From positions 62,001-126,000 of the forward strand of contig NZ_LTAY01000037.1 of assembly GCF_002050515.1 (NCBI RefSeq): a DNA stretch of 64,000 nucleotides, in the 5' to 3' direction. This document shows positions 16,744 to 24,162 of the stretch, piece by piece. Position 1 is the first letter of the stretch, and every line of letters begins with the position of its first letter. Both the position numbers and the translations under genes were made by a program. The DNA is from Clostridium thermobutyricum DSM 4928. GTDB taxonomy: Bacteria; Bacillota; Clostridia; Clostridiales; Clostridiaceae. Below the pieces are notes generated by a model. It was not told where the DNA came from and searched no databases. It saw only the letters and a list, made by a program, of their open reading frames with translations.

Positions 16744-17880
16744 CTATACTGACTTTTTATATAACTTTATAACATTTTCGAATGTGTCATCAAAAAAATC
16801 ATCTTTCAAATTACAAAATTCTATTATTTGCTCTTTTTCTAAATCTATCTCCATCAATAAAGTTTTTTTGGTTATTATATTGTTATCTATTAATAAAGAT
16901 ATTACATCATTTAATAATCTAGGTTCTTCTGGAATAATTCTATCATCTAATGGCTCTTTCTTTCTCCATCTATTATAGCTTAATCTTTTTTGAAAATATG
17001 TATATCTATCTTCGGATATTAAATTAAAATCCTTACATTTTCTAATAATAGCTTGCATAGATATTTTCCACTTTTCTTTTAATATTATAAATGTTTCAAA
17101 ATTTAATGGTTGGTCTTGAATTTCATTGATAAAAATATCACTTGGATATATGAATTCCGATGCAAAAAAGTCTGCATCTAATTCAATGCTTTTCTCATAG
17201 CATTCATCATCTTCTATTGTATTGTGTAATATTAAATGCCCTAATTCGTGAGCTAAATCAAACCTAGTCCTAACGGCTGATTCTTTATTAGAGCTAACAA
17301 ATATAATATTTCTTCCATTTACTTTTTTTGAAAATCCATCAGTCTTTTCTTGATCAATTAATTGTTTATTAATTATAAATCCATTTTTTTGAAGAATATA
17401 CATTAAGTTATCTATAGGTTCCATTCCAAGTCCCCAATACTCCCTAAGCTTTTTGCTTACTTCTATTATTCTTTCTCTATTATAATTATATATTTCATCT
17501 CCTAATATTTCTGAAAAATCTGGTAAATTTAATGCAGGAAAATCTATATATTTTTCAAAATATTCTAAAATCTCTTCTTCCATTATTCTAATTTTTTCCC
17601 TAAAAGCTGCCTTAGTTTTTGAAGGGATGCTTTTTGTTCTAAAAAATATTACTCCTTTATCATCTACTTTACATTTTTCTTTACTAAAAAAGCTCAAAGG
17701 AAAGCCTAATACATTTGATAAATTTGAAATAACATTAATACTTAAATTCATCTTATTAGATTCATAATTAGAAATAGCCTGTCTAGTTACTTGTAATTTT
17801 TCTGCTAATTGAGATTGTGATAGTCCTCTATAAACTCTAGCTTGTTTTATACGTTCTCCATTAATATTATTATTAAACAT
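16744..17880 (-). CDS. XRE helix-turn-helix protein fused to an ImmA/IrrE-type metallopeptidase
   Basis: A 378-residue two-domain protein. Residues 6-65 are an XRE HTH (IKQARVYRGLSQSQLAEKLQVTRQAISNYE). Residues about 130-300 are a COG2856/DUF955 zinc peptidase with HELGH at 211-215 and the downstream acidic ligand region ELDADFFASEF at about 233-243. The tail (about 300-378) is charged. Proteins with this fusion act as protease-type regulators and as antitoxin-like partners in toxin-antitoxin and defence loci. It stands 39 bp behind the unknown 221-residue gene, with its own AGGAGG site, and both share a consensus promoter. Whether it cleaves a repressor, a partner toxin or itself is not known. 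Confidence 0.85.
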   Translation of the reverse strand: MFNNNINGERIKQARVYRGLSQSQLAEKLQVTRQAISNYESNKMNLSINVISNLSNVLGFPLSFFSKEKCKVDDKGVIFFRTKSIPSKTKAAFREKIRIMEEEILEYFEKYIDFPALNLPDFSEILGDEIYNYNRERIIEVSKKLREYWGLGMEPIDNLMYILQKNGFIINKQLIDQEKTDGFSKKVNGRNIIFVSSNKESAVRTRFDLAHELGHLILHNTIEDDECYEKSIELDADFFASEFIYPSDIFINEIQDQPLNFETFIILKEKWKISMQAIIRKCKDFNLISEDRYTYFQKRLSYNRWRKKEPLDDRIIPEEPRLLNDVISLLIDNNIITKKTLLMEIDLEKEQIIEFCNLKDDFFDDTFENVIKLYKKSV

Positions 17881-17919
17881 AAATTCCTCCTAATCAGATA
17901 ATCACAACTCTTCCTAAAC

Positions 17920-18585
17920 TTATTTTATCCTAAGTAATTTCTTTAAAGATTTACCTTTTATATTATCTTCTGAAACTATCTCTGGCTCTTTAGAAGTTAT
18001 TTTTTCTTCTGAGTTGATTATATTTTTATTAACACTTATTTCTAGTAAAATTTCTTTAGTATTTTCATTTAAGAAAATAAATTTAACAAACTCCAAAATA
18101 CCTGCATTTGATATATGATATACTATTACTCCATAATAATTATATACAAAATTATTACTCTCCTCGTCAAATATAGTATCAATGCTTATTTGTGGATTTA
18201 ATTTTCTATTTAACTTGCTATATTTTTTAATATAATCAGAATTATTTTTTAAAATATCCTTTGAATCTTTCAAAGATTTTATAGTAAACATTATATCTTT
18301 TAAATATATAACCGGAATACCTTGACTTAAAAATACATCCACTTTAACTCCGATTTTATTAAATTCTTTACTATTACAAATCATATCTCCAATTTTTTTA
18401 GCACGATCCATTCCTTTAGATGATTTATAACTATCTATTGGCTTTTTATTCTTTTTTCTATCTGACTCAAATTCTTTATTTCCTTCTTTCAAGCATCTTA
18501 CTATTTCATATTGAAATTTTTCATCACTTACTTCTTTAATTAAATTATTACGAATTTTTTCTAAATTTTCCTTATTATCTATCAT
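17920..18585 (-). CDS. Unknown protein, partner of the XRE/ImmA gene
   Basis: I do not recognise this 221-residue protein. Residues 1-75 are highly charged and helical (KKNKKPIDSYKSSKGMDRAKKIGDMIC). The middle has beta-type segments (VKVDVFLSQGIPVIYLKDIMFTI; NFVYNYYGVIVYHISNAG; VKFIFLNENTKEILLEIS), and the C-terminus is Lys/Glu-rich. No signal peptide or membrane segment is seen, so it is probably cytoplasmic. It is first in a two-gene unit driven by a perfect vegetative promoter and closed by a terminator, so it should be made in the lysogen. That context suggests a toxin, effector or defence component, but no catalytic motif is visible. Confidence 0.75.
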   Translation of the reverse strand: MIDNKENLEKIRNNLIKEVSDEKFQYEIVRCLKEGNKEFESDRKKNKKPIDSYKSSKGMDRAKKIGDMICNSKEFNKIGVKVDVFLSQGIPVIYLKDIMFTIKSLKDSKDILKNNSDYIKKYSKLNRKLNPQISIDTIFDEESNNFVYNYYGVIVYHISNAGILEFVKFIFLNENTKEILLEISVNKNIINSEEKITSKEPEIVSEDNIKGKSLKKLLRIK

Positions 18586-18614
18586 ATATTTCTCCTATAC
18601 ACTTTTTGTATATA

Positions 18615-18661
18615 ATTATATGATTTTATATCATTTTTGTCAACTAAACTATAAATATAGT
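18615..18661 (-). promoter_or_regulatory. Perfect-consensus vegetative promoter of the two-gene cassette
   Basis: On the minus strand: -35 TTGACA (18643-18638), 17-bp spacer and -10 TATAAT (18620-18615), with every position matching the SigA consensus. A palindrome ACTATAAATATAGT (18648-18661) lies directly upstream of the -35 and could be an operator for the XRE partner. The ribosome binding site TAGGAGAAATAT follows. No other lytic-strand promoter in this prophage is this close to consensus. Confidence 0.8.
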
Positions 18662-18755
18662 ATATTTTTAGCTTAATTTAATATTGTAATATTATTCTCT
18701 AATTTTTATTTGTTATACACACTTATTAAATACTTTCCTTACCTTATATAAAATA

Positions 18756-19313
18756 TTAAATATTTTTTATAATTTCAATTTCATTAATCGTATTTTTATA
18801 CATAAAAGTTAATTGCCAAGACTTAACTTCTTTTAATATAGTTTTAATCTTTCTACTTATAGTAGATTCAGACATATGTGTTTCTATTGCTATAGCTCTA
18901 TTTGATTTACCATATTTATATTTAAGTTCTATAAGATTAATGTAATCTAATTTTAGAGAATATAAATTTCTTCTTATTTTAAAAGAATCTTCTTCTATTG
19001 AGTTTATTATATCTCTAATTCTTTCTATCTCTTTATTCTTTTCTATTTTTTTATTTTCTAATCTAAGGATTAACTTCATTAACTCTTTTTCTGCATTAGA
19101 TTCTCCACTATTACTACTCTGAACCCTTTCACTAAAGGAACTAGATCCATAAGTTACTGGAATATTAAAATCACACTCTTTAATTCTTTTTTCTATGTTA
19201 TTTATATCTCTGCTTAATCTTTCTATTTCTTTTTCATATGAACTTATTATTCTATCTTTCTTATAAAAGTTTTCTAACTTTTTTTCTAACTTCTCAACTT
19301 CATATTTTTTCAT
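18756..19313 (-). CDS. Putative late transcription regulator (ArpU / sigma-region-4-like)
   Basis: A 185-residue protein. Residues 1-125 are largely coiled coil (EKKLENFYKKDRIISSYEKEIERLSRDINNIEKRI and a second Lys/Glu-rich helix). The C-terminal part (LIELKYKYGKSNRAIAIETHMSESTISRKIKTILKEV) is an HTH of the sigma-70 region 4 / ArpU type. In Gram-positive phages such proteins sit at the end of the early region and switch on the late promoter. The position, about 3 kb before the late module, fits. The moron-like cassette and the recombinase lie between it and the late promoter. Confidence 0.7.
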   Translation of the reverse strand: MKKYEVEKLEKKLENFYKKDRIISSYEKEIERLSRDINNIEKRIKECDFNIPVTYGSSSFSERVQSSNSGESNAEKELMKLILRLENKKIEKNKEIERIRDIINSIEEDSFKIRRNLYSLKLDYINLIELKYKYGKSNRAIAIETHMSESTISRKIKTILKEVKSWQLTFMYKNTINEIEIIKNI

Positions 19314-19322
19314 TTATTTCAC

Positions 19323-19655
19323 CTACTTCATTAAAAGTTTTATTTTACTATCATCTATATACCCTTCTTTTTTATATTTTCTTAAAACTCTTAACATAGT
19401 TGAGTTTGCTAATTTCAAAGTATTACTTAATTGATTCATAGAAGCAGCTTTATTAAACTGTTTTATAACATAATTTCTAATTTCTTCTTCATTCCAATCT
19501 ACTCTATAATTATCAGTTAATCCTAGTGAAACTCTAATACTATAAATATTCGTTTCACTTGTATTAAACTCTTTAGCAATTTCCTTATCAGTTTTATTCT
19601 TATAATACATTTTTGATAATTTATAATATTCTTCTTCTGTCCACTTTTTTCTCAT
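19323..19655 (-). CDS. Small DNA-binding protein with Myb/SANT-like and winged-helix-like segments
   Basis: A 110-residue basic protein. The N-terminus (KKWTEEEYYKLSKMYYKNKTDKEIAKEFNTSETNIYSIRVSLGL) is a Myb/SANT-like HTH with the W..EE..L..... spacing. The second half (NQLSNTLKLANSTMLRVLRKYKKEGYID) looks like a helix-turn-helix. It precedes the late regulator with a 9-bp gap and shares its transcript. It probably binds DNA; the target is unknown. Confidence 0.65.
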   Translation of the reverse strand: MRKKWTEEEYYKLSKMYYKNKTDKEIAKEFNTSETNIYSIRVSLGLTDNYRVDWNEEEIRNYVIKQFNKAASMNQLSNTLKLANSTMLRVLRKYKKEGYIDDSKIKLLMK

Positions 19656-19681
19656 TTTCTAACTCCACTTTGTTTTTTTCT

Positions 19682-19771
19682 TTATAGTCTCAAAATTTTC
19701 TGATTGATGGTATTGAGCTTGTTTTTCAATATATTTTTACTTAAAATATCATTCAATGTTACTATATCCAT
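19682..19771 (-). CDS. Possible 29-residue peptide
   Basis: A short frame with a good ribosome binding site (AAAGGAG, 11 bases before ATG at 19771) reading MDIVTLNDILSKNILKNKLN and ending KILRL. It fills most of the gap between two early genes in the same direction. No family is recognised. It may be a real phage microprotein or a translation relay. Confidence 0.35.
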   Translation of the reverse strand: MDIVTLNDILSKNILKNKLNTINQKILRL

Positions 19772-19787
19772 AATTTTCAATTCTCCT

Positions 19788-20003
19788 TTACTTAATATTT
19801 GCTACCTTATTTAAATCAACACTTGTCTTGCACGAAACTTGTCTAGTTAATCCATATTTATTTAGAAATATCTGATCTGTATATGCTGCAAAACTTAAAA
19901 TATTATTATTAAGTGTAATTTCTATATTATTCTCTTTTGCTTGTTGTATTAGCTCATTAATTTTCTTTTTATAATAAATTGGATCATCTTTTCTTAAATT
20001 CAT
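19788..20003 (-). CDS. Hypothetical phage protein, 71 residues
   Basis: An unrecognised basic, soluble protein (MNLRKDDPIYYKKKINELIQ, then NNNILSFAAYTDQIFLNKYG). It has a clear ribosome binding site (AAGGAAGGATAT) and is packed between regulator genes in the early operon. No Cys pairs, signal peptide or known fold can be seen. Confidence 0.5.
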   Translation of the reverse strand: MNLRKDDPIYYKKKINELIQQAKENNIEITLNNNILSFAAYTDQIFLNKYGLTRQVSCKTSVDLNKVANIK

Positions 20004-20036
20004 TTTTTATATCCTTCCTTATAATTTTAAAATCTA

Positions 20037-20627
20037 TTAAATAGTCACCTTCTCATTTTCTAAATCTAATATATATTTTAAATTTAGAATTTTCCTTCTA
20101 CTCTTCACAGCATATTCTGTTCTTTGAAGCTCTTTTGCAATTTCTTTAGTTGATAATCCTTTTCTAACCATATTAATTAATAAAATATCTTGATAATTAG
20201 TCCATTTTTTATATTTATTAGGCTTGTTATATTTATTCTGATTATTTCTTATTTCTTTTACCCATTGAGGCTCATTAGGAATTATATTTTTTTCAATTTT
20301 ATAAAATTTTATAAGAGCCTTATGTTCTTTAGCAAACTTCCAAAAGTCCTCAATTTTTATTAAATTTAATCTTCCTGATTTTCTATATTTCAATCCTTTT
20401 TTCAGATAGTAATTAATCATTTTATTATCAACACCTATTGCTCTTGCTAAATCTGCCCCTGTATAAAGCCCAACATATTCAGATTTACTCCCAAAAAGTC
20501 TTTGCCCTTTTACCTTTACTGAATTTTCTGTTCTATCTAGTTTTTTTGCTATATTACTTATAGAACTTCTTCCCCACATTTTACCCAGTATTTCAATTTC
20601 TTCTTCGTTCCAATATTTATTTTTCAT
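20037..20627 (-). CDS. Phage regulator with two Myb/SANT-like domains
   Basis: A 196-residue protein with a domain at each end. Residues 4-40 (YWNEEEIEILGKMWGRSSISNIAKKLDRTENSVKVK) and 140-180 (KWTNYQDILLINMVRKGLSTKEIAKELQRTEYAVKSRR) are both SANT/Myb-like HTH. The middle (ADLARAIGVDNKMINYYLKKGLKYR) resembles a MerR/excisionase-type HTH. Three DNA-binding units in one small protein suggest a multi-site regulator or a DNA-bridging protein. It follows a strong RNA stem-loop (20654-20688). Confidence 0.65.
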   Translation of the reverse strand: MKNKYWNEEEIEILGKMWGRSSISNIAKKLDRTENSVKVKGQRLFGSKSEYVGLYTGADLARAIGVDNKMINYYLKKGLKYRKSGRLNLIKIEDFWKFAKEHKALIKFYKIEKNIIPNEPQWVKEIRNNQNKYNKPNKYKKWTNYQDILLINMVRKGLSTKEIAKELQRTEYAVKSRRKILNLKYILDLENEKVTI

Positions 20628-20653
20628 AAAACCACCTTTATCATTTGAATATC

Positions 20654-20688
20654 ATATGAGAATACTTATTTATAAAGTACCCTCATAT
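20654..20688 (-). other. RNA stem-loop before the Myb-like gene
   Basis: Fourteen-base arms (20688-20675 and 20667-20654) around a seven-base loop. On the minus strand all 14 positions pair, two of them as G-U; on the plus strand these would be C-A mismatches. That asymmetry indicates selection on the minus-strand RNA rather than on DNA. No T run follows, so it is not a terminator. The rest of the gap 20628-20760 shows nothing supportable. Confidence 0.5.
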
Positions 20689-20760
20689 TAAGTTTTATTT
20701 ATGTTATTTAATTAACTTTCATAGCTGTTAGTTCTAATACTTTAATTCAGCTCCTTTATA

Positions 20761-20967
20761 TCAATTATTATCTACCTGTATCAAAACTGGATTCTTCCAA
20801 TCGGTAACATAATCCCAACATAAACAACCATTCTTATCTTTAATAATTGGATTGTATTTAGAATCTAATATGATACAATCTTCTGCATACTCATATTTTC
20901 CTATCCACCAACCGCTCTCAATTTTTGCCCCTTTAGTTCTTTGAAATCTTATTTTTTTTATAAACAT
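20761..20967 (-). CDS. Hypothetical phage protein, 68 residues
   Basis: A small, Trp-rich protein (GWWIGKYEYAEDCIILDSKYN; NGCLCWDYVTDWKNPVLI) without a recognised family. It starts with MFIKKIRFQRTKGAK, probably a beta-strand and basic segment. It is in the early operon 23 bp behind the 230-residue gene and is probably co-transcribed with it. Confidence 0.55.
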   Translation of the reverse strand: MFIKKIRFQRTKGAKIESGWWIGKYEYAEDCIILDSKYNPIIKDKNGCLCWDYVTDWKNPVLIQVDNN

Positions 20968-20989
20968 TTAATTCATCTCCTCTATAACT

Positions 20990-21682
20990 TTAATAATCTT
21001 CACCTAAATAAGTATCATAATCGTCAGGATCCATTCCTTTATCTAAAATTACTTTTGCTCCAGCCGAATATATTTTAAATATCATTTCATTTAATCCATA
21101 TAAACTACCTATTTTTATATTTTTAGTAATATCAATATCTCCTAAGTTAGTAGAATATATCTTACCTTCTTTATCTATAGCTATTTCGTAATCACATGAA
21201 TATTTGCTTTTATCAGATTCTAAATCTAAATATATACGCTTATATCCATCTTCATCTCCATTTATGATTAATGTTAAATAGTCATCTTCTGCATACTCAT
21301 ATTTTTCTTTATAATCATCTGCTTTTAATTGCTCTATTATTTCTGACAATGTATATTCTTCTTTTACATCCATAAGCATTTTATCTATACACTCATTCAA
21401 TTTATTTATTCCTTGAATTTCAATCATTTCTTTTACTTTTTTATTTACAGCTTGTACAACTAATGTGTTATATTGAGGGATATTTAAATCATCTAAATTT
21501 ATATTTATATTTTCTTTTATATAATTTTCAATACCATCTCTTACTGGTCCTCTCCAAGTAAATACCTCTGAGATAACACTCTCTAAACATTTCTTTAAAT
21601 TATCTTCTATTATCTTTTCTACAAAACCGTTCTTTTCTATTTCTATCATCTTTTCATTTATAATTTTATTTAAATCTATCAT
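20990..21682 (-). CDS. Hypothetical phage protein, 230 residues
   Basis: No function recognised. Residues 1-125 are helical and charged with a Leu/Ile pattern (IINEKMIEIEKNGFVEKIIEDNLKKCLESVISE). Residues 130-190 have a beta pattern rich in Tyr and Asp (YEYAEDDYLTLIINGDEDGYKRIYLDLE; SCDYEIAIDKEGKIY). The C-terminus is acidic (GMDPDDYDTYLGEDY). Strong acidity suggests a DNA-mimic or interaction protein, but this is speculation. It is placed between the NdpA-like gene and the 68-residue gene. Confidence 0.55.
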   Translation of the reverse strand: MIDLNKIINEKMIEIEKNGFVEKIIEDNLKKCLESVISEVFTWRGPVRDGIENYIKENININLDDLNIPQYNTLVVQAVNKKVKEMIEIQGINKLNECIDKMLMDVKEEYTLSEIIEQLKADDYKEKYEYAEDDYLTLIINGDEDGYKRIYLDLESDKSKYSCDYEIAIDKEGKIYSTNLGDIDITKNIKIGSLYGLNEMIFKIYSAGAKVILDKGMDPDDYDTYLGEDY

Positions 21683-21709
21683 TTTAATTTTCTCCTTCTT
21701 ATTTCCTTC

Positions 21710-22738
21710 TTATTTCTCTATAATGTTAGTAATATATTTAATAACTAAATTTACTGTTCCGTCACCATTTCTTACTACTTCAAATTTTGATGAATCTTTA
21801 TATTCTTCATCATCTACATAAATATCTATTGAATTATCTATTTTTAATCTTGTTCTTTTAAGCTTTTTATTTGCCCAAGCTGTATCTACAGTTATTTTTT
21901 CTGGCACTGCTTGTGTCATAAACATTTTATAATTTTGAGCTTCATCAGGACTTAAAACTTCATCTGCAAAATTATTTATATCTATCGTTTCATCTTCACG
22001 TAATCTTTCTTTAACAGCATTACGAACTTTCATAGACTTATAAGGTTCTTCATAAAAGTTTTCTCTTATCCATTCTTCTGTAGCATTTACAAAACTCTTT
22101 GTCATATCCCTTTCATTTTCAACTATATTACATCCTAAAAAGTTATTTATAAAATAATTATATATATACTCATCATCCAAATTTTTTCTTATTTGTTTAT
22201 CAAGTATCATAAGATTAAAATGATCATCTCTAATAGGTTTTATAAATGCAGCTTTATTTATTTTTTGTCCACTTCCTGGTAGTCCTGATGATAAAGGAAC
22301 AATATCTATTCCTAGCTTTTCATTAATAAATTCAATATTATGCGTAAAATTTTTAACATAGTCTAATTTAAGTATCGCTATCATAGGTCCTTTATCTGTA
22401 ACTATAGAAGCTACTATTAGGTCGCATGATGGTATATTAGTATTTCCATTCATTATTGAAAATAACTGTTTCGCAATTTCTTTAGAAAGATTTATAAGGT
22501 CATGATCTATTCCATTTAAATAATCTTTACATACTTCTTTAACTATACTTTTTTCATCGTTAAATACAGCATATTTTAAATTTTCATCCTTTAAACATTT
22601 CTCTATATGCTTAAAAATAAATTTATACCTGTCTTCTGTTAAATCTAATGAATATTCATTAAGTACTGGCTCATCACTATTATTATCTAATACATGAATA
22701 ACAGCCTCATTTATATTAATATCATTTATATATTCCAT
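21710..22738 (-). CDS. NdpA/YejK-like nucleoid-associated protein
   Basis: A 342-residue protein of the 37-kDa nucleoid-associated (NdpA) family: N-terminal INDININEAVIHVLDNNSDEPVLNEYSLDLTEDRYKFIFKHIEK, a middle beta region (CDLIVASIVTDKGPMIAILKLDYVKNFTH), FIKPIRDDHFNLMILDKQ, and a C-terminal ADEVLSPDEAQNYKMFMTQAVPEKITVDTAWANKKLKRTRLKIDNSIDIYV. The ATG at 22738 is preferred because GGAG lies 9 bases before it; an in-frame TTG three codons upstream is too close. Cellular homologues bind DNA non-specifically. In a prophage replication region it may pack or protect replicating DNA. Confidence 0.8.
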   Translation of the reverse strand: MEYINDININEAVIHVLDNNSDEPVLNEYSLDLTEDRYKFIFKHIEKCLKDENLKYAVFNDEKSIVKEVCKDYLNGIDHDLINLSKEIAKQLFSIMNGNTNIPSCDLIVASIVTDKGPMIAILKLDYVKNFTHNIEFINEKLGIDIVPLSSGLPGSGQKINKAAFIKPIRDDHFNLMILDKQIRKNLDDEYIYNYFINNFLGCNIVENERDMTKSFVNATEEWIRENFYEEPYKSMKVRNAVKERLREDETIDINNFADEVLSPDEAQNYKMFMTQAVPEKITVDTAWANKKLKRTRLKIDNSIDIYVDDEEYKDSSKFEVVRNGDGTVNLVIKYITNIIEK

Positions 22739-22765
22739 GTTAATCAACTCCTTAAATATTTTTTC

Positions 22766-22873
22766 TTATGCTCTTTCTTTTTCTTCTAATTTTTCTATAA
22801 AAGTAATTATCTTAAGTGCTATACTAAGCCCTATTATCGTTATTAATACCATTTTTGCTATAGTCCATAACAT
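22766..22873 (-). CDS. Single-span membrane peptide, 35 residues
   Basis: Starts at 22873 with AAAAGGAGCAG about 11 bases upstream and reads MLWTIAKMVLITIIGLSIAL, then KIITFIEKLEEKERA. This is one hydrophobic segment followed by a charged tail, so a small inner-membrane peptide is likely. It lies between the replisome organizer and the NdpA-like gene, in the same direction. No family is recognised. Small membrane peptides occur in phages as holin regulators or exclusion factors. Confidence 0.55.
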   Translation of the reverse strand: MLWTIAKMVLITIIGLSIALKIITFIEKLEEKERA

Positions 22874-22889
22874 TATTTATCTGCTCCTT

Positions 22890-23720
22890 TTAAAAGTTAT
22901 AATCTTCTTCTATGACTTCATTAGCGTCCTTTAAAAAGCTGTCTTTAGTATCTTCAAAAGTTTTAATGCCTTTTTTTACATTTAATTTTCCTTCTTTAGT
23001 TTTAGTTCTTAGAATACCTTTTGCATATAAATAGTTTTTCCCTTTTTTAGATGCAATTTCTAAAGCATTTCTGACTTCTAATTCTCCAAATTCCTTAATA
23101 TCTTTTTCTAAAGCATTAATTACATAATCGCTTAGAGTAAAACCTAGTTCATTAACAACATAATTATAAAATTCATCTGATAAAGATGACGACAATTGTT
23201 CTTTATTTTTTATCTTTATCTCTCTCTCTAGTTTTATCTCTTTCTTTATATCTTTCTCTCTCTCTATCTCTGGTGTACATTCGTCGTACATTTGTACACC
23301 ATTATCATTTTTTTGTTCTAGATACAATTTTTCTTTATTTTTTTCATCTTTTATTCTTTTTCTATAAGCTTTTATCCTATCTGCTTCAGTGCTGCTTTTC
23401 CCTATATACGCTTGAATATCTAACATATATATTGCTCCGCTATCTAAAACTTCAATTAAACCTAGTTGTTGAAATATTACTAAAGCCTTTTCGACAACCG
23501 AATTTGAATGTCCAGTTATTGTAGCAATCATCTTGTCATCATATGGAATATGCTCTTTAAACATTAACCTACCTTCATTTTTTAATGATTTTAAATACAT
23601 TTTCATTAAAATATCAGAGAATAAATATCCTTCATTCATAGCTTGTAATAATTTAATTTCTTCACTATCATAAAAATCTTCTTTAATTATCATATAATAA
23701 TATTTTCTATTATCCGACAT
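22890..23720 (-). CDS. Phage replisome organizer (N-terminal phage_rep_org_N, C-terminal DnaD-like)
   Basis: About 276 residues. The start at 23720 (MSDNRKYYYMIIKEDFYDSE) has AAAGGGAG in front; the longer frame to 23771 lacks a better site. The N-terminal half (YLFSDILMKMYLKSLKNEGRLMF, IATITGHSNSVVEKALVIFQQLGLIEV) is a winged-helix replication-origin-binding domain. A charged linker (EREKDIKKEIKLEREIKIKNK) joins it to a DnaD/DnaB_2-like domain (LGFTLSDYVINALEKDIKEFG; NYLYAKGILRTK). It should bind the phage origin and load the host helicase. No separate helicase-loader gene is seen, so host DnaC/DnaI or DnaB is probably used. Confidence 0.85.
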   Translation of the reverse strand: MSDNRKYYYMIIKEDFYDSEEIKLLQAMNEGYLFSDILMKMYLKSLKNEGRLMFKEHIPYDDKMIATITGHSNSVVEKALVIFQQLGLIEVLDSGAIYMLDIQAYIGKSSTEADRIKAYRKRIKDEKNKEKLYLEQKNDNGVQMYDECTPEIEREKDIKKEIKLEREIKIKNKEQLSSSLSDEFYNYVVNELGFTLSDYVINALEKDIKEFGELEVRNALEIASKKGKNYLYAKGILRTKTKEGKLNVKKGIKTFEDTKDSFLKDANEVIEEDYNF

Positions 23721-23772
23721 TGAAATATCTCCCTTTCTATTTACATATGAACTAAAATAATCTATACTCATA

Positions 23773-23798
23773 TTAGGAATTAATTTAATTAATCCCTA
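23773..23798 (-). repeat. Inverted repeat before the replisome organizer
   Basis: TTAGG at 23773 and CCTAA ending at 23798 bracket AT-rich arms. On the minus strand the one imperfect position can pair as G-U. It sits about 50 bp before the start of the replication gene and could be a leader stem-loop or an operator. No T run follows. Confidence 0.35.
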
Positions 23799-23824
23799 AA
23801 TACAGGTATTTTGATGTCACTTGC

Positions 23825-24088
23825 TTATTTATTAAGCAGGTGATTATTTATTTTTGTTTTTATTTCAAGCTTAGTTTCAGCAATTATTTTCTCTCTATAT
23901 AGTTTTAATATTTTGAATGCTTTATCCTCACTTTGTTTATCTAATACTTGCATTAGCTCTTTAATTTCTATATCTCCCTTAGCATCACTTTCTAGCTTCT
24001 CCTTTAAAAATTCTGTAAAATTAGAAGCTTTGCACTTTCCTCCTGCTATTAATTCTTTATTTCCTAATCTAACTATTCTTTTGTTCAT
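23825..24088 (-). CDS. Hypothetical phage protein, 87 residues
   Basis: A small, charged, mostly helical protein (NKRIVRLGNKELIAGGKCKASNFTEFLKEKLESDAKGD; EDKAFKILKLYREKIIAETKLEIKTKI) that I do not recognise. It has a good site (TAAAGGAGTAAATTAA) and precedes the replisome organizer. The DnaA-box-like array lies in its leader, so it may take part in replication control. Confidence 0.5.
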   Translation of the reverse strand: MNKRIVRLGNKELIAGGKCKASNFTEFLKEKLESDAKGDIEIKELMQVLDKQSEDKAFKILKLYREKIIAETKLEIKTKINNHLLNK

Positions 24089-24118
24089 TTAATTTACTCC
24101 TTTAAATTTATTAACAGT

Positions 24119-24150
24119 TTATCTACATGTTATCAACAAGTTTGTCCACA
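24119..24150. other. Array of three DnaA-box-like sites; candidate phage origin element
   Basis: Three 9-mers each differ from the TTATNCACA DnaA box at one position: TTATCTACA (24119-24127), TTATCAACA (24130-24138) and TTGTCCACA (24142-24150). They have the same orientation and are 11 and 12 bp apart, so nearly in helical phase. They lie about 400 bp from the replisome-organizer gene. They could bind DnaA or the organizer itself. Confidence 0.5.
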
Positions 24151-24162
24151 AATTGTGTATTA

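Noticed and set aside
23186-23524. Plus-strand Leu/Ser-rich frame with a CT-repeat tract
   Set aside because: It is the complement of the Glu/Arg/Lys-rich linker of the replisome organizer; low complexity, no ribosome binding site.
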